Source: Dechloromonas denitrificans | GTDB taxonomy: Bacteria > Pseudomonadota > Gammaproteobacteria > Burkholderiales > Rhodocyclaceae | Assembly: GCF_020510665.1 (NCBI RefSeq) | Contig: NZ_CP075187.1 | Span: 372,001 to 436,000, forward strand | Reading direction: 5' to 3' | DNA: 64,000 bases | Shown: piece by piece, positions 47,353 through 55,901 of the stretch | How the letters are laid out: the number at the start of each line of letters is the position of its first letter | How positions within the stretch are numbered: the stretch's first letter is position 1 | The notes under the pieces: generated by a model | Seen by the model: the letters and a program-made list of their open reading frames with translations, nothing else | Database searches by the model: none | What the model was told of the DNA's origin: nothing | Position numbers and translations under genes: made by a program

Positions 47353-47892
47353 GTGTCTGGAGCGAGCTTGCCTGTTCTCGAACTCGGTGGATTGACGCTG
47401 GGTATTCGTGAGGGTGTGATCGCTCTGATCGTGCTGGTCGCTTTTTATATGGGCTTTGTCTTGCTGCGCATGTTCTACCTGCGCAGCAAACCGACTCCGG
47501 TAATAGCACCGTCGGTTGCACCGACGCTTGATTCGCAAGCGGCATCGCCATCCCGCCTGGCGGACGATGAGCCAGAGTTAACCCTGGAAGAAAGTTGGGA
47601 AAAGCCGCCGGCCAGAATGGCTGAGGGTATCCTGCGGCAAGGCCTGGAGCAGGAGTTCGCCCAGTTGCGTGAAGAGGTGGATGCCATGCGCGGTGAGCTT
47701 GCCGCACTGCGTGCCGACATGTTGCAGGAGTTGGCGCACATGCGGGCGACGCAGAGTGTTTCACCAATTTACGGCGATGCCATGCAAATGGCCGCATCAG
47801 GCTATGAGCCGGCGATGATCGCCGAGCGTTGCGGTATTGCCAGGGCCGAAGCAGAACTGGTCGTGGCGCTGGCAAAAAGTCAGGCGCAGTGA
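47353..47892 (+). CDS. DUF2802-like membrane-anchored coiled-coil protein
   Basis: This 179-residue protein of unknown function has a GTG start. One membrane helix lies at about 19-42, followed by a proline-rich linker, a coiled coil at about 95-135 (LEQEFAQLREEVDAMRGELAAL) and a C-terminal helical module, AASGYEPAMIAERCGIARAEAELV, that resembles DUF2802. It begins six bases after the FadL-like gene and eight bases before the SPOR gene. The family name is from memory. Confidence 0.7.
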   Translation: MSGASLPVLELGGLTLGIREGVIALIVLVAFYMGFVLLRMFYLRSKPTPVIAPSVAPTLDSQAASPSRLADDEPELTLEESWEKPPARMAEGILRQGLEQEFAQLREEVDAMRGELAALRADMLQELAHMRATQSVSPIYGDAMQMAASGYEPAMIAERCGIARAEAELVVALAKSQAQ

Positions 47893-47900
47893 GAAAAACG

Positions 47901-48761
47901 ATGGCAGAAACACCACAGACTTCACAAACTGAGGACGAGGCTGGCGAACTACGCAGCAAACTGGTCAAGCGACTGGCTTTTGCCGGGGTACTGGTTGCGC
48001 TGCTCTTGGGGACCCTGACTTTCTTCGATTATCTGTCATCTCCGCCGGATGATAGTGAAACCCGGATTTTCACTGAGCCGGTTCCTGTTGCGCCCCGCAA
48101 AGAGGTTTCCCAGCCGGTCAAGACTACCGACAGCTTGCCCGAGCCACCTGCCCAGCCGACGCCGGAACCGGTGGTCGAAACACCACCGCCGCCTCCGCAG
48201 GTTGCCGCGGTGCAGCCGGTGCCTGAAGTGAAGCCGGAAAAGGTAATAGAAAAGGTTACGGAAAAGGCGGCAGAAACGCCGGTCGAAAAACGGCCTGCAG
48301 CGACGTCGACCGCAGCCGTCGTTCGCGGGCCGGCCAAAATGACGGGCAGTCCGCCGGTCAGCGCATCGGCCACGCCGACAGCCAGGCCGGCTCGGCCGGT
48401 TGTCGAAGAGCCGACTTATCCGCCAAGCATGCCGCCGCCCGCACCATTGGCGGCTCAGCCGGCGACCAGTCCTTCGGCGCGTGTTACCGAGATTCGGCGT
48501 AGCACACCGCAGGTCGTTCCGCCCTCAAGCATGGCGCGCCTGTTCTCGGGTTTTTCGTTGCAGGCCGGCGTATTTGCCAGCACGCAGAGAGCCGAGGAGT
48601 TGCATGCCAAGCTGACGTTGAGCGGCTTGCCATCGACGCTCGAAACGCGTGTCCAGGTGGGGCCTTTCCGCTCGCGCCAGGAGGCTGAAATGGCTCAGGA
48701 AAAACTTCGGGAACTGGGTGTGGAAACGGTGCTGCTTGCCCCGAAAGGCGCCAAACCCTGA
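47901..48761 (+). CDS. SPOR-domain membrane protein
   Basis: This 286-residue protein has a short cytoplasmic segment, one membrane helix at about 25-45, a long periplasmic linker rich in Pro, Val and Glu, and a C-terminal SPOR domain at about 212-286 (FSLQAGVFASTQRAEELHAKL ... VQVGPFRSRQEA). SPOR domains bind denuded septal peptidoglycan, so it probably localises to the division site, as DedD and FtsN do. The start was set at the ATG after the preceding stop; earlier in-frame starts overlap the upstream gene. Confidence 0.85.
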   Translation: MAETPQTSQTEDEAGELRSKLVKRLAFAGVLVALLLGTLTFFDYLSSPPDDSETRIFTEPVPVAPRKEVSQPVKTTDSLPEPPAQPTPEPVVETPPPPPQVAAVQPVPEVKPEKVIEKVTEKAAETPVEKRPAATSTAAVVRGPAKMTGSPPVSASATPTARPARPVVEEPTYPPSMPPPAPLAAQPATSPSARVTEIRRSTPQVVPPSSMARLFSGFSLQAGVFASTQRAEELHAKLTLSGLPSTLETRVQVGPFRSRQEAEMAQEKLRELGVETVLLAPKGAKP

Positions 48762-49088
48762 TCAGGGCATGCCGGGCAGTCTCGGCAACCCGAGACTGCG
48801 GCGTATATCCCGGTGGACCCGTGCGGCATTCTCCAGCGGGGATTCGATCCGACGGGGTTCCTGATAGTTGCGTTGCTCACGATAGCCACCGTAGCCACGA
48901 CGGTCGTAGTAGTGATCGTCACCGTAATAGCCGCGCGAACTACCGTAGCCATAGGCCGGGTAGGTTTCGACATAAACCGGTGCCGGCCGGTAATAACCGT
49001 GTTGTGCCGGAATGACGGTGCAGGCGCCCAGGCTGGCGAGTAGCGTCAAGGCCAGAACAGCGCGACGGATGGTTTTGATGGCGGACAT
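48762..49088 (-). CDS. Small Tyr/Gly-rich lipoprotein, unknown function
   Basis: This predicted lipoprotein has 108 residues. The signal sequence MSAIKTIRRAVLALTLLASL runs into the lipobox LGAC. The mature part is rich in Tyr, Gly, Arg and Pro (VYVETYPAYGYGSSRGYYGD), then ends with a helical RRIESPLENAARVHRDIRRSLG segment. The start at 49088 gives a normal signal peptide; an in-frame start 63 bases earlier is possible. It converges on the SPOR gene, the two stops being adjacent inside the palindrome CCCTGATCAGGG. Confidence 0.65.
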   Translation of the reverse strand: MSAIKTIRRAVLALTLLASLGACTVIPAQHGYYRPAPVYVETYPAYGYGSSRGYYGDDHYYDRRGYGGYREQRNYQEPRRIESPLENAARVHRDIRRSLGLPRLPGMP

Positions 49089-49177
49089 GGTTTTCACTGG
49101 ATGGGTGAGCATGTCCATATAACGCAGCGGGGAGAAGCCGGGCTGACTCATCCGCCCGGCTGTTTTGTAAGCAAATA

Positions 49178-49690
49178 TTAAAGCGTGAGTTCAGCGACGG
49201 CCTTCAGTCCATCCTTGATATTGGCTTGTGCTGCTCTTTCGACCGCCATGCGTACCCGTGCGATGGCCGCAAAAGCATCGCCCATGGTCGCGGTGCCGCT
49301 CGACTTGACCGATTTGCGCATTACGACGCTACGGTCGGCTGTCTTGATCAGCGACCATGCGGTTTCCATCTCGACAGTAAATGTCGCACCAAAGATCGGC
49401 TTTTGCAGGCTGGTGATCCGGACATTCAATTCGTAGTCGCCGGCATTTCCCTGGATGATGCTTTTGAAAACCCGGCTCTGGGTGACTGCGTCCTCGATGG
49501 CCGACTTCAGGTCGGCATCGGCAATGCTGTCGTCAGAGCCGCCAGCCGTTTTCACCAGAAGCGACTGCGGGTGGTGTTTTGCCACCGTGAAGCCTTGCGG
49601 GGTCATTGCTTCGCGTGTCGCTTGCGAAGAGCAGCCGGTTAGCGCAAGGGCAAGCAGCAGTGAGGCGATCAGCGCGGTATGGCGACGCAT
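49178..49690 (-). CDS. Lipoprotein of unknown function (170 residues)
   Basis: The signal sequence MRRHTALIASLLLALALTGC has a clear lipobox. The mature region has alternating strands and helices and contains the segment GDYELNVRITSLQKPIFGAT, then SVVMRKSVKSSGTATMGDAFAA; it resembles small proteobacterial outer-membrane lipoproteins of the UPF/DUF type, but I cannot name the family. It starts one base after the neighbouring lipoprotein gene ends, so the two form an operon and may work together. Confidence 0.72.
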   Translation of the reverse strand: MRRHTALIASLLLALALTGCSSQATREAMTPQGFTVAKHHPQSLLVKTAGGSDDSIADADLKSAIEDAVTQSRVFKSIIQGNAGDYELNVRITSLQKPIFGATFTVEMETAWSLIKTADRSVVMRKSVKSSGTATMGDAFAAIARVRMAVERAAQANIKDGLKAVAELTL

Positions 49691-50128
49691 TTACTTGGCT
49701 CCCTTGTAAATGTTGTCGACCACTTCGTTGACCATTTCCTTGGGCGAAAGCCGGGTCAGGGAGGTGTGATAAGAGTTGCCGGTGGCCATCGGGAAATCTG
49801 TTTTCGGATCACGGATAGTGACGGTCAACTCAAGCATGTACATGGTGATATCCCACATCCAGCGGTCGACATAGGTGACGACTGCATCGATGTTGCTCGG
49901 CGGCGTGTCCGTTCCGGTGGTGACGGTCACACCCTTGCTGCGCAGTTTCTCGGCGATCAGCTCATTGGTGCCGCCATCTTCAGCCGGAATCTTCTTGACG
50001 TACATGGTTTTCAGGGCCGACAGGTTGGTCGACGGATCGACGCTGCCGGTTGCCCGGTTGACTGCGCAACCTGTGCTCAGGCTGGTGATGACGCCGAGTA
50101 CGGCAAGCAGTTTGATCAGTTTGTTCAT
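49691..50128 (-). CDS. Lipoprotein of unknown function (145 residues)
   Basis: The signal sequence MNKLIKLLAVLGVITSLSTGC has a lipobox. The mature protein contains MYVKKIPAEDGGTNELIAEKLRSKG, a pattern seen in small envelope proteins whose domain resembles an anticodon-binding-like alpha/beta fold with a following beta-strand repeat. No catalytic motif is visible. It is the first gene of a two-gene lipoprotein operon with the gene ending at 49178. Confidence 0.72.
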   Translation of the reverse strand: MNKLIKLLAVLGVITSLSTGCAVNRATGSVDPSTNLSALKTMYVKKIPAEDGGTNELIAEKLRSKGVTVTTGTDTPPSNIDAVVTYVDRWMWDITMYMLELTVTIRDPKTDFPMATGNSYHTSLTRLSPKEMVNEVVDNIYKGAK

Positions 50129-50197
50129 GAGACGCTCCCCTTGGTTTATTGGAGGGCGGAGCGTATGCCAACTGGCTTTGTCAGGTATTGATCTGGC

Positions 50198-50542
50198 TCA
50201 TGAAATGCTGATTGATCGTTCTGCCAGCGCGATCTTCAGGCGGCGGGCAAAGACGGTCATTTCCTTGGCGGCTTGTATGTCACCGCGTGCTTCGGCGACG
50301 GCAATGCCTTGTTCGTAAGCATCCAGGGCGCCTTGATGGTCGCCTGTTTCGCTGCGTGCCTTGCCGAGTGCCTTCCAGGCGGCCGAGTAGTTTTTGTCGC
50401 GGTCGACGGCGGCCTGGAAGCATTTTCCAGCTTCAGCGGCATTGCCTTCCTTGAGATATTCATTGCCCAGGGAAAAACGGAGCAGGGCACCGTCGCGCGG
50501 GCCGCCGAGCATTTTTTCGAGGGATTCGATACGTGGATTCAT
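50198..50542 (-). CDS. Small TPR-repeat protein
   Basis: A 114-residue soluble protein made of about two tetratricopeptide repeats: [27 protein letters not shown] and [27 protein letters not shown]. Such proteins mediate protein contacts. It is divergent from ridA with a 53-base gap. No specific partner can be named. Confidence 0.82.
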   Translation of the reverse strand: MNPRIESLEKMLGGPRDGALLRFSLGNEYLKEGNAAEAGKCFQAAVDRDKNYSAAWKALGKARSETGDHQGALDAYEQGIAVAEARGDIQAAKEMTVFARRLKIALAERSISIS

Positions 50543-50595
50543 GGTGCTCCAAGGCTAAAATAAGGTTTTTCCAATCCGGATACAGAAAGCTACTC

Positions 50596-50976
50596 ATGGC
50601 CAAAACCATCATTGCCACGTCCAACGCTCCCGCCGCCATCGGCACTTATTCGCAAGCCGTTCGGGTTGGCGATACCGTTTACATGTCCGGGCAGATCGGC
50701 CTCGATCCGGCTTCCATGCAGATGGTAGACGGCATCGACGCACAAATCGTTCGCGTTTTCGACAATCTCAAGGCCGTGGCCGAAGCGGCCGGCGGCTCAC
50801 TGGCCGATGTCGTCAAGCTCAATGTCTTCCTAACCGATCTGGCCAATTTCGCCAAAGTTAATGAAACCATGGCACGTTATTTCAGCGAACCGTTTCCGGC
50901 CCGTGCCGCGGTCGGTGTCAAGGAGCTGCCGCGTGGCGCGCTGGTTGAGGCCGATGCCGTGATGTTTATCGGCTGA
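50596..50976 (+). CDS. ridA: RidA-family enamine/imine deaminase
   Basis: RidA hydrolyses reactive 2-aminoacrylate-type intermediates released by PLP enzymes. The 126-residue protein begins [20 protein letters not shown] and has the conserved [12 protein letters not shown] and the C-terminal [18 protein letters not shown], including the arginine used for substrate carboxylate binding. An in-frame ATG 63 bases upstream overlaps the divergent TPR gene start and is rejected. Its stop overlaps recG (TGATG). Confidence 0.95.
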   Translation: MAKTIIATSNAPAAIGTYSQAVRVGDTVYMSGQIGLDPASMQMVDGIDAQIVRVFDNLKAVAEAAGGSLADVVKLNVFLTDLANFAKVNETMARYFSEPFPARAAVGVKELPRGALVEADAVMFIG

Positions 50977-53039
50977 TGAACGAAACCGGGAGTTCGCTCC
51001 CCGTTTCTCCGGCCATGTCGCCACCGATTCGTGCTCCGGAGGCCTTGCGCAAGAAACTGGCAAAGATCGGCCTCCACAGCGAGGCCGATTTGCTGGTTCA
51101 TCTGCCGCTGCGCTACGAGGATGAAACCCGGATCGTTCCGGTTGCCCGGGCGCCCTGGGGTGAAGCGGTACAGGTCGAGGTCGAGGTCAGCTCCTGCGAG
51201 GTGCAGTTCAGACCGCGCCGGCAGATGGTCGTCCATGCCCGGGATGAGAGCGGCGAACTGACCATGCGGTTTTTCAGCTTTTATCCCAGCCAGCAGGCGG
51301 CACTGTCGGCGGGGGCGAGAGTCAGGGCTTTTGGCGAGGTGCGCGGCGGGTTTTTCGGGGCCGAGATGGTGCATCCGCGTTTCCGCAAGGTTGCCGAAGA
51401 TGATGCCCTGCCGACCGAAATGACCCCGGTTTATCCGTCGACCGCAGGCGTCGCCAATTCGGCATTGCAGAAGCTGATCGGCAAGGCGCTGGCCGTTGGC
51501 GATCTGTCCGACACCCTGCCGGACGAACTGCGCCAGCAGTTGAAGCTGCCCGGCCTGGCGCGCAGTCTGCGCTTTCTGCACAAGCCGCCGCCGGGGACCG
51601 ATCTTGACACTTTGCATGCGCGCAATCACCCGGCCTGGCGGCGCGTCAAGTTCGATGAAGTACTGGCCCAGCAGATGTGCCTGCGCCGGGCCTACCTGGC
51701 GCGCCGCGAGAAAGGCGCCCCGGTGCTGGTGGCGCGCGACAATCTGGGTGCCCGCCTGCTCGATCAACTGCCTTTCGGGCTGACTGGCGCGCAGTTACGG
51801 GCGATGGCCGAAATTGCCGGTGATCTGGCCCAGCCTTATCCGATGCAGCGTTTGCTGCAAGGCGATGTCGGGGCCGGCAAAACCATTGTTGCGGCTCTGG
51901 CGGCTTGTCAGGCGATCTCGGCCGGCTGGCAGGCGGCGTTCATGGCGCCGACCGAAATTCTGGCCGAACAGCATTATCTGAAATTGAAAGACTGGCTGGC
52001 GCCGCTGGGTGTCCGGGTCGCCTGGCTTTCGGGCAGCCTGAAGAGCAAGGCCAAGCGTGAGCAACTTGCCGCGACGGCAGCCGAGGCGCAACTGGTCGTT
52101 GGCACCCATGCGCTGATTCAGGACGGCGTCGATTTTGCCAAGCTCGGTCTGGCGATTGTCGATGAACAACATCGTTTCGGCGTGGCGCAGCGGCTGGCCC
52201 TGCGCAACAAGGGCAACAATCCGCACCAGTTGATGATGTCGGCGACACCGATTCCGCGCACGCTGGCAATGAGCTATTACGCCGATCTCGATGTCACCGT
52301 ACTCGACGAATTGCCGCCCGGGCGCACGCCGATCAAGACCCGGCTGGTGGCCGACAGCCGGCGTGAGGATGTCGTCGGTTTCGTCAAGAAACTGGTTGAG
52401 GAAGGCCGCCAGGCGTATTGGGTCTGTCCCCTGATCGAGGAGTCGGAAGCGTTGCAGTTGCAGACGGCGCAGGATACCTATACGCAGCTTTTGGCCGATT
52501 TGCCGGCGTTGACCGTGGGATTGGTGCATGGCCGGATGAAGGCCGATGAAAAGCAGGCGGTGATGCTCGCCTTTGCTGCGGGCGAGATCGATGTGCTGGT
52601 CGCGACGACGGTGATCGAGGTTGGGGTCGATGTGCCGAATGCCAGCCTGATGGTGATCGAGCATGCCGAGCGTTTCGGCTTGTCGCAGCTGCACCAGTTG
52701 CGCGGGCGGGTCGGGCGCGGCCAGTACGAATCAAGCTGTGTGCTGATCTATGCCGGGCCACTCGGTGAAATCGCCCGGCAGCGTCTCAAGATCATCTACG
52801 AGAATACCGACGGTTTTGAGATTGCCCGTCAGGACCTGCAGATACGCGGGCCGGGCGAGTTCGTCGGCAGCCGGCAAAGCGGCGTGCCGTTGCTGCGCTA
52901 TGCCGATCTGGAAATGGATGCCGATCTGGTTGAAATGGCACGAACCGTCGCCGAAGACATGCTGACCCGGCACCCCGCTCAGGCCGAGCGCCATCTCAAA
53001 CGCTGGCTTGGCTCGCGCGAAGAACTGCTGAAGTCCTAG
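50976..53039 (+). CDS. recG: ATP-dependent DNA helicase RecG
   Basis: RecG remodels stalled forks and Holliday junctions. The 687 residues comprise the N-terminal wedge (OB-fold) domain to about 270 and two helicase domains, with Walker A GDVGAGKT near 296-303, DEQHRFGV (motif II), SATPIPRTLA (motif III), and the C-terminal QLHQLRGRVGRG motif VI and TRG region. The start codon overlaps the ridA stop. Confidence 0.97.
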   Translation: MNETGSSLPVSPAMSPPIRAPEALRKKLAKIGLHSEADLLVHLPLRYEDETRIVPVARAPWGEAVQVEVEVSSCEVQFRPRRQMVVHARDESGELTMRFFSFYPSQQAALSAGARVRAFGEVRGGFFGAEMVHPRFRKVAEDDALPTEMTPVYPSTAGVANSALQKLIGKALAVGDLSDTLPDELRQQLKLPGLARSLRFLHKPPPGTDLDTLHARNHPAWRRVKFDEVLAQQMCLRRAYLARREKGAPVLVARDNLGARLLDQLPFGLTGAQLRAMAEIAGDLAQPYPMQRLLQGDVGAGKTIVAALAACQAISAGWQAAFMAPTEILAEQHYLKLKDWLAPLGVRVAWLSGSLKSKAKREQLAATAAEAQLVVGTHALIQDGVDFAKLGLAIVDEQHRFGVAQRLALRNKGNNPHQLMMSATPIPRTLAMSYYADLDVTVLDELPPGRTPIKTRLVADSRREDVVGFVKKLVEEGRQAYWVCPLIEESEALQLQTAQDTYTQLLADLPALTVGLVHGRMKADEKQAVMLAFAAGEIDVLVATTVIEVGVDVPNASLMVIEHAERFGLSQLHQLRGRVGRGQYESSCVLIYAGPLGEIARQRLKIIYENTDGFEIARQDLQIRGPGEFVGSRQSGVPLLRYADLEMDADLVEMARTVAEDMLTRHPAQAERHLKRWLGSREELLKS

Positions 53040-53066
53040 GCTTTCGCTGCCAGACCCAAGCCGGCT

Positions 53067-53534
53067 TCAATAGCGCCGGATCGCCCCGTCGCGATCGATA
53101 TGAATCCGGTCGCCCGGGCGCAGGTCGATCCGTTCGTCGTTGGCGATCAACTGCTGATAGGCCCCGTTTTCCATGCGGATGCCAATGCGCAGTTGTTCGC
53201 TTTGCGTCTGCTTTTCGAGCTGGTGTCCAATCAGCGCACCGCCGGCTGCTCCGATCACGGTTGCCGCCGTATTGCCCTTGCCTTCACCGACCTGATGGCC
53301 GATCAGTCCTCCGACCACGGCACCGGCAATCGCCCCGATGCCGATGCTGTTGCCCGATTCGTGACGTACCGGCTCGATGGATTGCACCTGGCCATAGCCG
53401 GGATACAAGTCACGCGAATAGGCAACCGGCGGGTGTTCGTTTTCCCAGCCCGGCCCGTACATCGGCATGCAGGCGCTGAGTGTCAGCGCGCCGAGCAAGG
53501 CCAGGGCAGGCGTCGTCATTCTGATGGTGGACAT
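53067..53534 (-). CDS. Glycine-zipper outer-membrane lipoprotein (SlyB/17 kDa type)
   Basis: This 155-residue lipoprotein has signal and lipobox MTTPALALLGALTLSAC. A glycine-zipper 2TM segment at about 67-105 (AIAGAVVGGLIGHQVGEGKG and GAAGGALIGHQLE) is like the SlyB/PcP/17-kDa antigen family. The C-terminal part ends with LRPGDRIHIDRDGAIRRY. The first 19 bases overlap the end of the hydrolase gene upstream, so both are cotranscribed. The exact role is unknown; family members support envelope integrity. Confidence 0.85.
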   Translation of the reverse strand: MSTIRMTTPALALLGALTLSACMPMYGPGWENEHPPVAYSRDLYPGYGQVQSIEPVRHESGNSIGIGAIAGAVVGGLIGHQVGEGKGNTAATVIGAAGGALIGHQLEKQTQSEQLRIGIRMENGAYQQLIANDERIDLRPGDRIHIDRDGAIRRY

Positions 53535-54448
53535 GGTGGCATTCCCTCATTTTTTGCTGCTTGTTTGAACCACGCTTCGATCTGTCGTGCGACTTCTTCC
53601 GGCTGATCATAATGCAGCATGTGATCAGCCTGGTCGATCCAGACTTCGTCGACCGTGGCAAAGCACTGTTGGCGGGCCTCCCAGTCACCCGGCCGGGTGG
53701 CGTATTCCTTGATTACCCACGACTGGCATCCGGCCACCCAGCGTACCGGGCAAGTGACTTGTTTCCAGACCGCCATCGACTCTTCCAGGCGGAAAAGATA
53801 AGGGCCGGAAGCCTTGTGCCATGGGTCGCCATTCCAGACGATGCCATGCTTCCTGATGCCATGCCGGTCATCGCCGTCACCTTCGCGGGCGAGATGGTGC
53901 GAGAGGAATTCGGCTCGTTCGGCAGCCAGGAAACGGTTGTCGCGCAGCAAGCGGCTGGCAAAGGCCGGCCGGTCGGCGTAAACATGCATGCGCGGTGGCT
54001 TTTTCAGCGTTTCAAGCCATTTTTCGTAGCGTTCCGGCGCCATCTCCGGGGTGGTAGGAGCAATCCCGAAACCCTCCAATGTCATCACGCGGGCGACGCG
54101 CTCCGGACGGATGCCGGCGTAGAGGCAAGCGAGAATGCCGCCCATGCTGTGGCCGGCCAGGCGGACCGCTTCGTTGGGGGCGTAGTGGTCGAGAATGGCA
54201 TCGAGGTCGCCGAGGTGTTCGACGAAGAAATAGGGGCGCTCCAGCCATTGGCTCGGACCAAAACCCCGCCAGTCGGGGGCGATGATGTTCCAGTCCTCTT
54301 TCAGCTGGTCGATGACAAACTGGAAACCGGCGGAAACATCCATCCAGCCATGCAGCAGGAACAGTGTCGGGGCGTCGGGATTGCCCCAGCGGCGGATGTG
54401 CAGGCGGCAGCCCGTGGTGTCGAGATATTCGGAGCGGGAATTAAGCAT
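53516..54448 (-). CDS. Alpha/beta-hydrolase
   Basis: This 310-residue hydrolase has an oxyanion block LLHGWMDVSAGF, nucleophile elbow GHSMGG near residue 105, a lid region and a late histidine (DQADHMLHYDQPEEVA). I start it at the ATG at 54448 because the longer frame overlaps the divergent MFS gene. It resembles esterases, lipases and epoxide hydrolases of the DUF-free AB_hydrolase_1 type; the substrate cannot be assigned. Confidence 0.85.
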   Translation of the reverse strand: MLNSRSEYLDTTGCRLHIRRWGNPDAPTLFLLHGWMDVSAGFQFVIDQLKEDWNIIAPDWRGFGPSQWLERPYFFVEHLGDLDAILDHYAPNEAVRLAGHSMGGILACLYAGIRPERVARVMTLEGFGIAPTTPEMAPERYEKWLETLKKPPRMHVYADRPAFASRLLRDNRFLAAERAEFLSHHLAREGDGDDRHGIRKHGIVWNGDPWHKASGPYLFRLEESMAVWKQVTCPVRWVAGCQSWVIKEYATRPGDWEARQQCFATVDEVWIDQADHMLHYDQPEEVARQIEAWFKQAAKNEGMPPCPPSE

Positions 54449-54503
54449 AGGTCGGGGATAATGCAGCTTGTTCTGAATTTTGAGATGAAAGGGTAGCGCA
54501 GAA

Positions 54504-55862
54504 ATGACGCAAAGCGCACAGCAGGAAGAGGTTGGCGGGCAATTCCACCTGCTTGGCACACGCCGTTTTGCCCCCTTTTTTGTCACCCAGTTTCTCGGTG
54601 CCTTCAACGATAACCTGTTCAAGAATGCGCTGGTTGTCTTGCTGACCTTTCATGCGACAGGCTGGAGCACGCTTTCTCCCGGCCTGCTGGCCAATCTGGC
54701 GGCCGGCATTTTCATGCTGCCCTTTTTCCTGTTCTCTGCAACGGCGGGGCAACTGGCCGACAAATACGACAAGGCGCTGCTGGCGCGTGCCGTCAAGTTG
54801 CTTGAAATGCTGATCATGCTGGTTGCAGCCCTTGGTTTTTGGCTACACAGCCTGGTGGTGCTGATGGGTGCCTTGTTCTTGCTCGGCATGCACTCGACGC
54901 TTTTCGGCCCGGTGAAGTACGCCATCCTGCCCCAGCATTTGCGCGAGGATGAATTGATCGGCGGCAATGCCTGGATCGAAGCCGGAACCTTTGTCGCCAT
55001 TCTGGCCGGAACGCTGATCGGCGCCTTGCTGGCAGGGGCCGTCGATGCGCCGGCCTGGATTGCCGTCGGCGGCCTGCTCGTGGCTGGGGCCGGCTACCTG
55101 GCGAGTCGTCAGATTCCGGCAGCGCCGGCGCCGGTGCCCAATCTTGCGGTCAACCTCAATCCATTGAGCGAAACGGTGCGTAACCTGCGTCTGGCAAGAA
55201 ATGATCGGGTGATTTTCATCGCCTTGATCGCCATCTCATGGTTCTGGCTCTATGGCGCGCTTTTCCTCGCCCAGTTTCCGGCCTATGCGCGCAGCGTGCT
55301 GAGTGGCAGCGAGTCTACCGTAACGCTGCTGCTGGCCACCTTCACGATCGGTATCGGCGTTGGTTCGATGCTGTGCGAGCGCCTTTCCGGGCGACATCTC
55401 GAACCGGGGCTGGTGCCGCTCGGGGCAATCGGCCTGACCGTGTTCGGGCTGGATTTTGCCTGGGTTACCCACGAATTGGCCGAAATTTCGGCGTCGACCG
55501 CAGCCACCGGGCAAGCGCTCGTCCAACTGCTGCAAACGCCCGCTGTCTGGCGCGCACTATTCGACTTGCTGATGCTCGGCGGATTCGGCGGATTGTTCAT
55601 CGTGCCGCTCTACGCCTTGATGCAATTACGTAGCCCGGTCGAGCAGCGGGCCCGTATTGTTGCGGCAAACAATATCCTGAACGCTGCCTTCATGGTTTTT
55701 GGTGCCTTGAGCGCGGCTGCGGCATTGAGTGCCGGTTTGTCGCTGGCCGGACTGTTTGCCATCGCGGCGCTGGCCAATGCGCTGCTGGCCGGGGTGATTC
55801 ACCGTTTGCAGCCCGAATACGGCGCGGCCATGGTTCGCTGGTTGCGCCGACGGGCCGGCTAG
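54504..55862 (+). CDS. MFS transporter, LplT-like (lysophospholipid flippase family)
   Basis: This 452-residue inner-membrane protein has about twelve hydrophobic helices. The start block FFVTQFLGAFNDNLFKNALVVL and HSTLFGPVKYAILPQHLREDELIGGNAWIEAGTF are typical of LplT. In E. coli LplT moves lysophospholipids inward for reacylation by Aas; here no acyltransferase gene or fused domain is adjacent. It is divergent from the hydrolase, 55 bases apart. Confidence 0.87.
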   Translation: MTQSAQQEEVGGQFHLLGTRRFAPFFVTQFLGAFNDNLFKNALVVLLTFHATGWSTLSPGLLANLAAGIFMLPFFLFSATAGQLADKYDKALLARAVKLLEMLIMLVAALGFWLHSLVVLMGALFLLGMHSTLFGPVKYAILPQHLREDELIGGNAWIEAGTFVAILAGTLIGALLAGAVDAPAWIAVGGLLVAGAGYLASRQIPAAPAPVPNLAVNLNPLSETVRNLRLARNDRVIFIALIAISWFWLYGALFLAQFPAYARSVLSGSESTVTLLLATFTIGIGVGSMLCERLSGRHLEPGLVPLGAIGLTVFGLDFAWVTHELAEISASTAATGQALVQLLQTPAVWRALFDLLMLGGFGGLFIVPLYALMQLRSPVEQRARIVAANNILNAAFMVFGALSAAAALSAGLSLAGLFAIAALANALLAGVIHRLQPEYGAAMVRWLRRRAG

Positions 55863-55866
55863 TTGC

Positions 55867-55895
55867 GATGCTGGCCGCCGGGAGCGGCCAGCATC
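55867..55895. terminator. Terminator-like hairpin between convergent MFS and chemoreceptor genes
   Basis: GATGCTGGCCG (55867-55877) and CGGCCAGCATC (55885-55895) form a perfect 11-bp stem with a seven-base loop, five bases after the MFS stop. T-runs are weak (CCTGCTTTAT), so efficiency is uncertain. Confidence 0.55.
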
Positions 55896-55901
55896 CCTGC
55901 T

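Noticed and set aside
48756..48767. CCCTGATCAGGG palindrome as an operator
   Set aside because: It spans two back-to-back stop codons of convergent genes, with no promoter next to it; probably incidental.
54449..54622. Longer N-terminus of the alpha/beta-hydrolase
   Set aside because: It runs antisense through the start of the divergent MFS gene and is unlike any hydrolase N-terminus.
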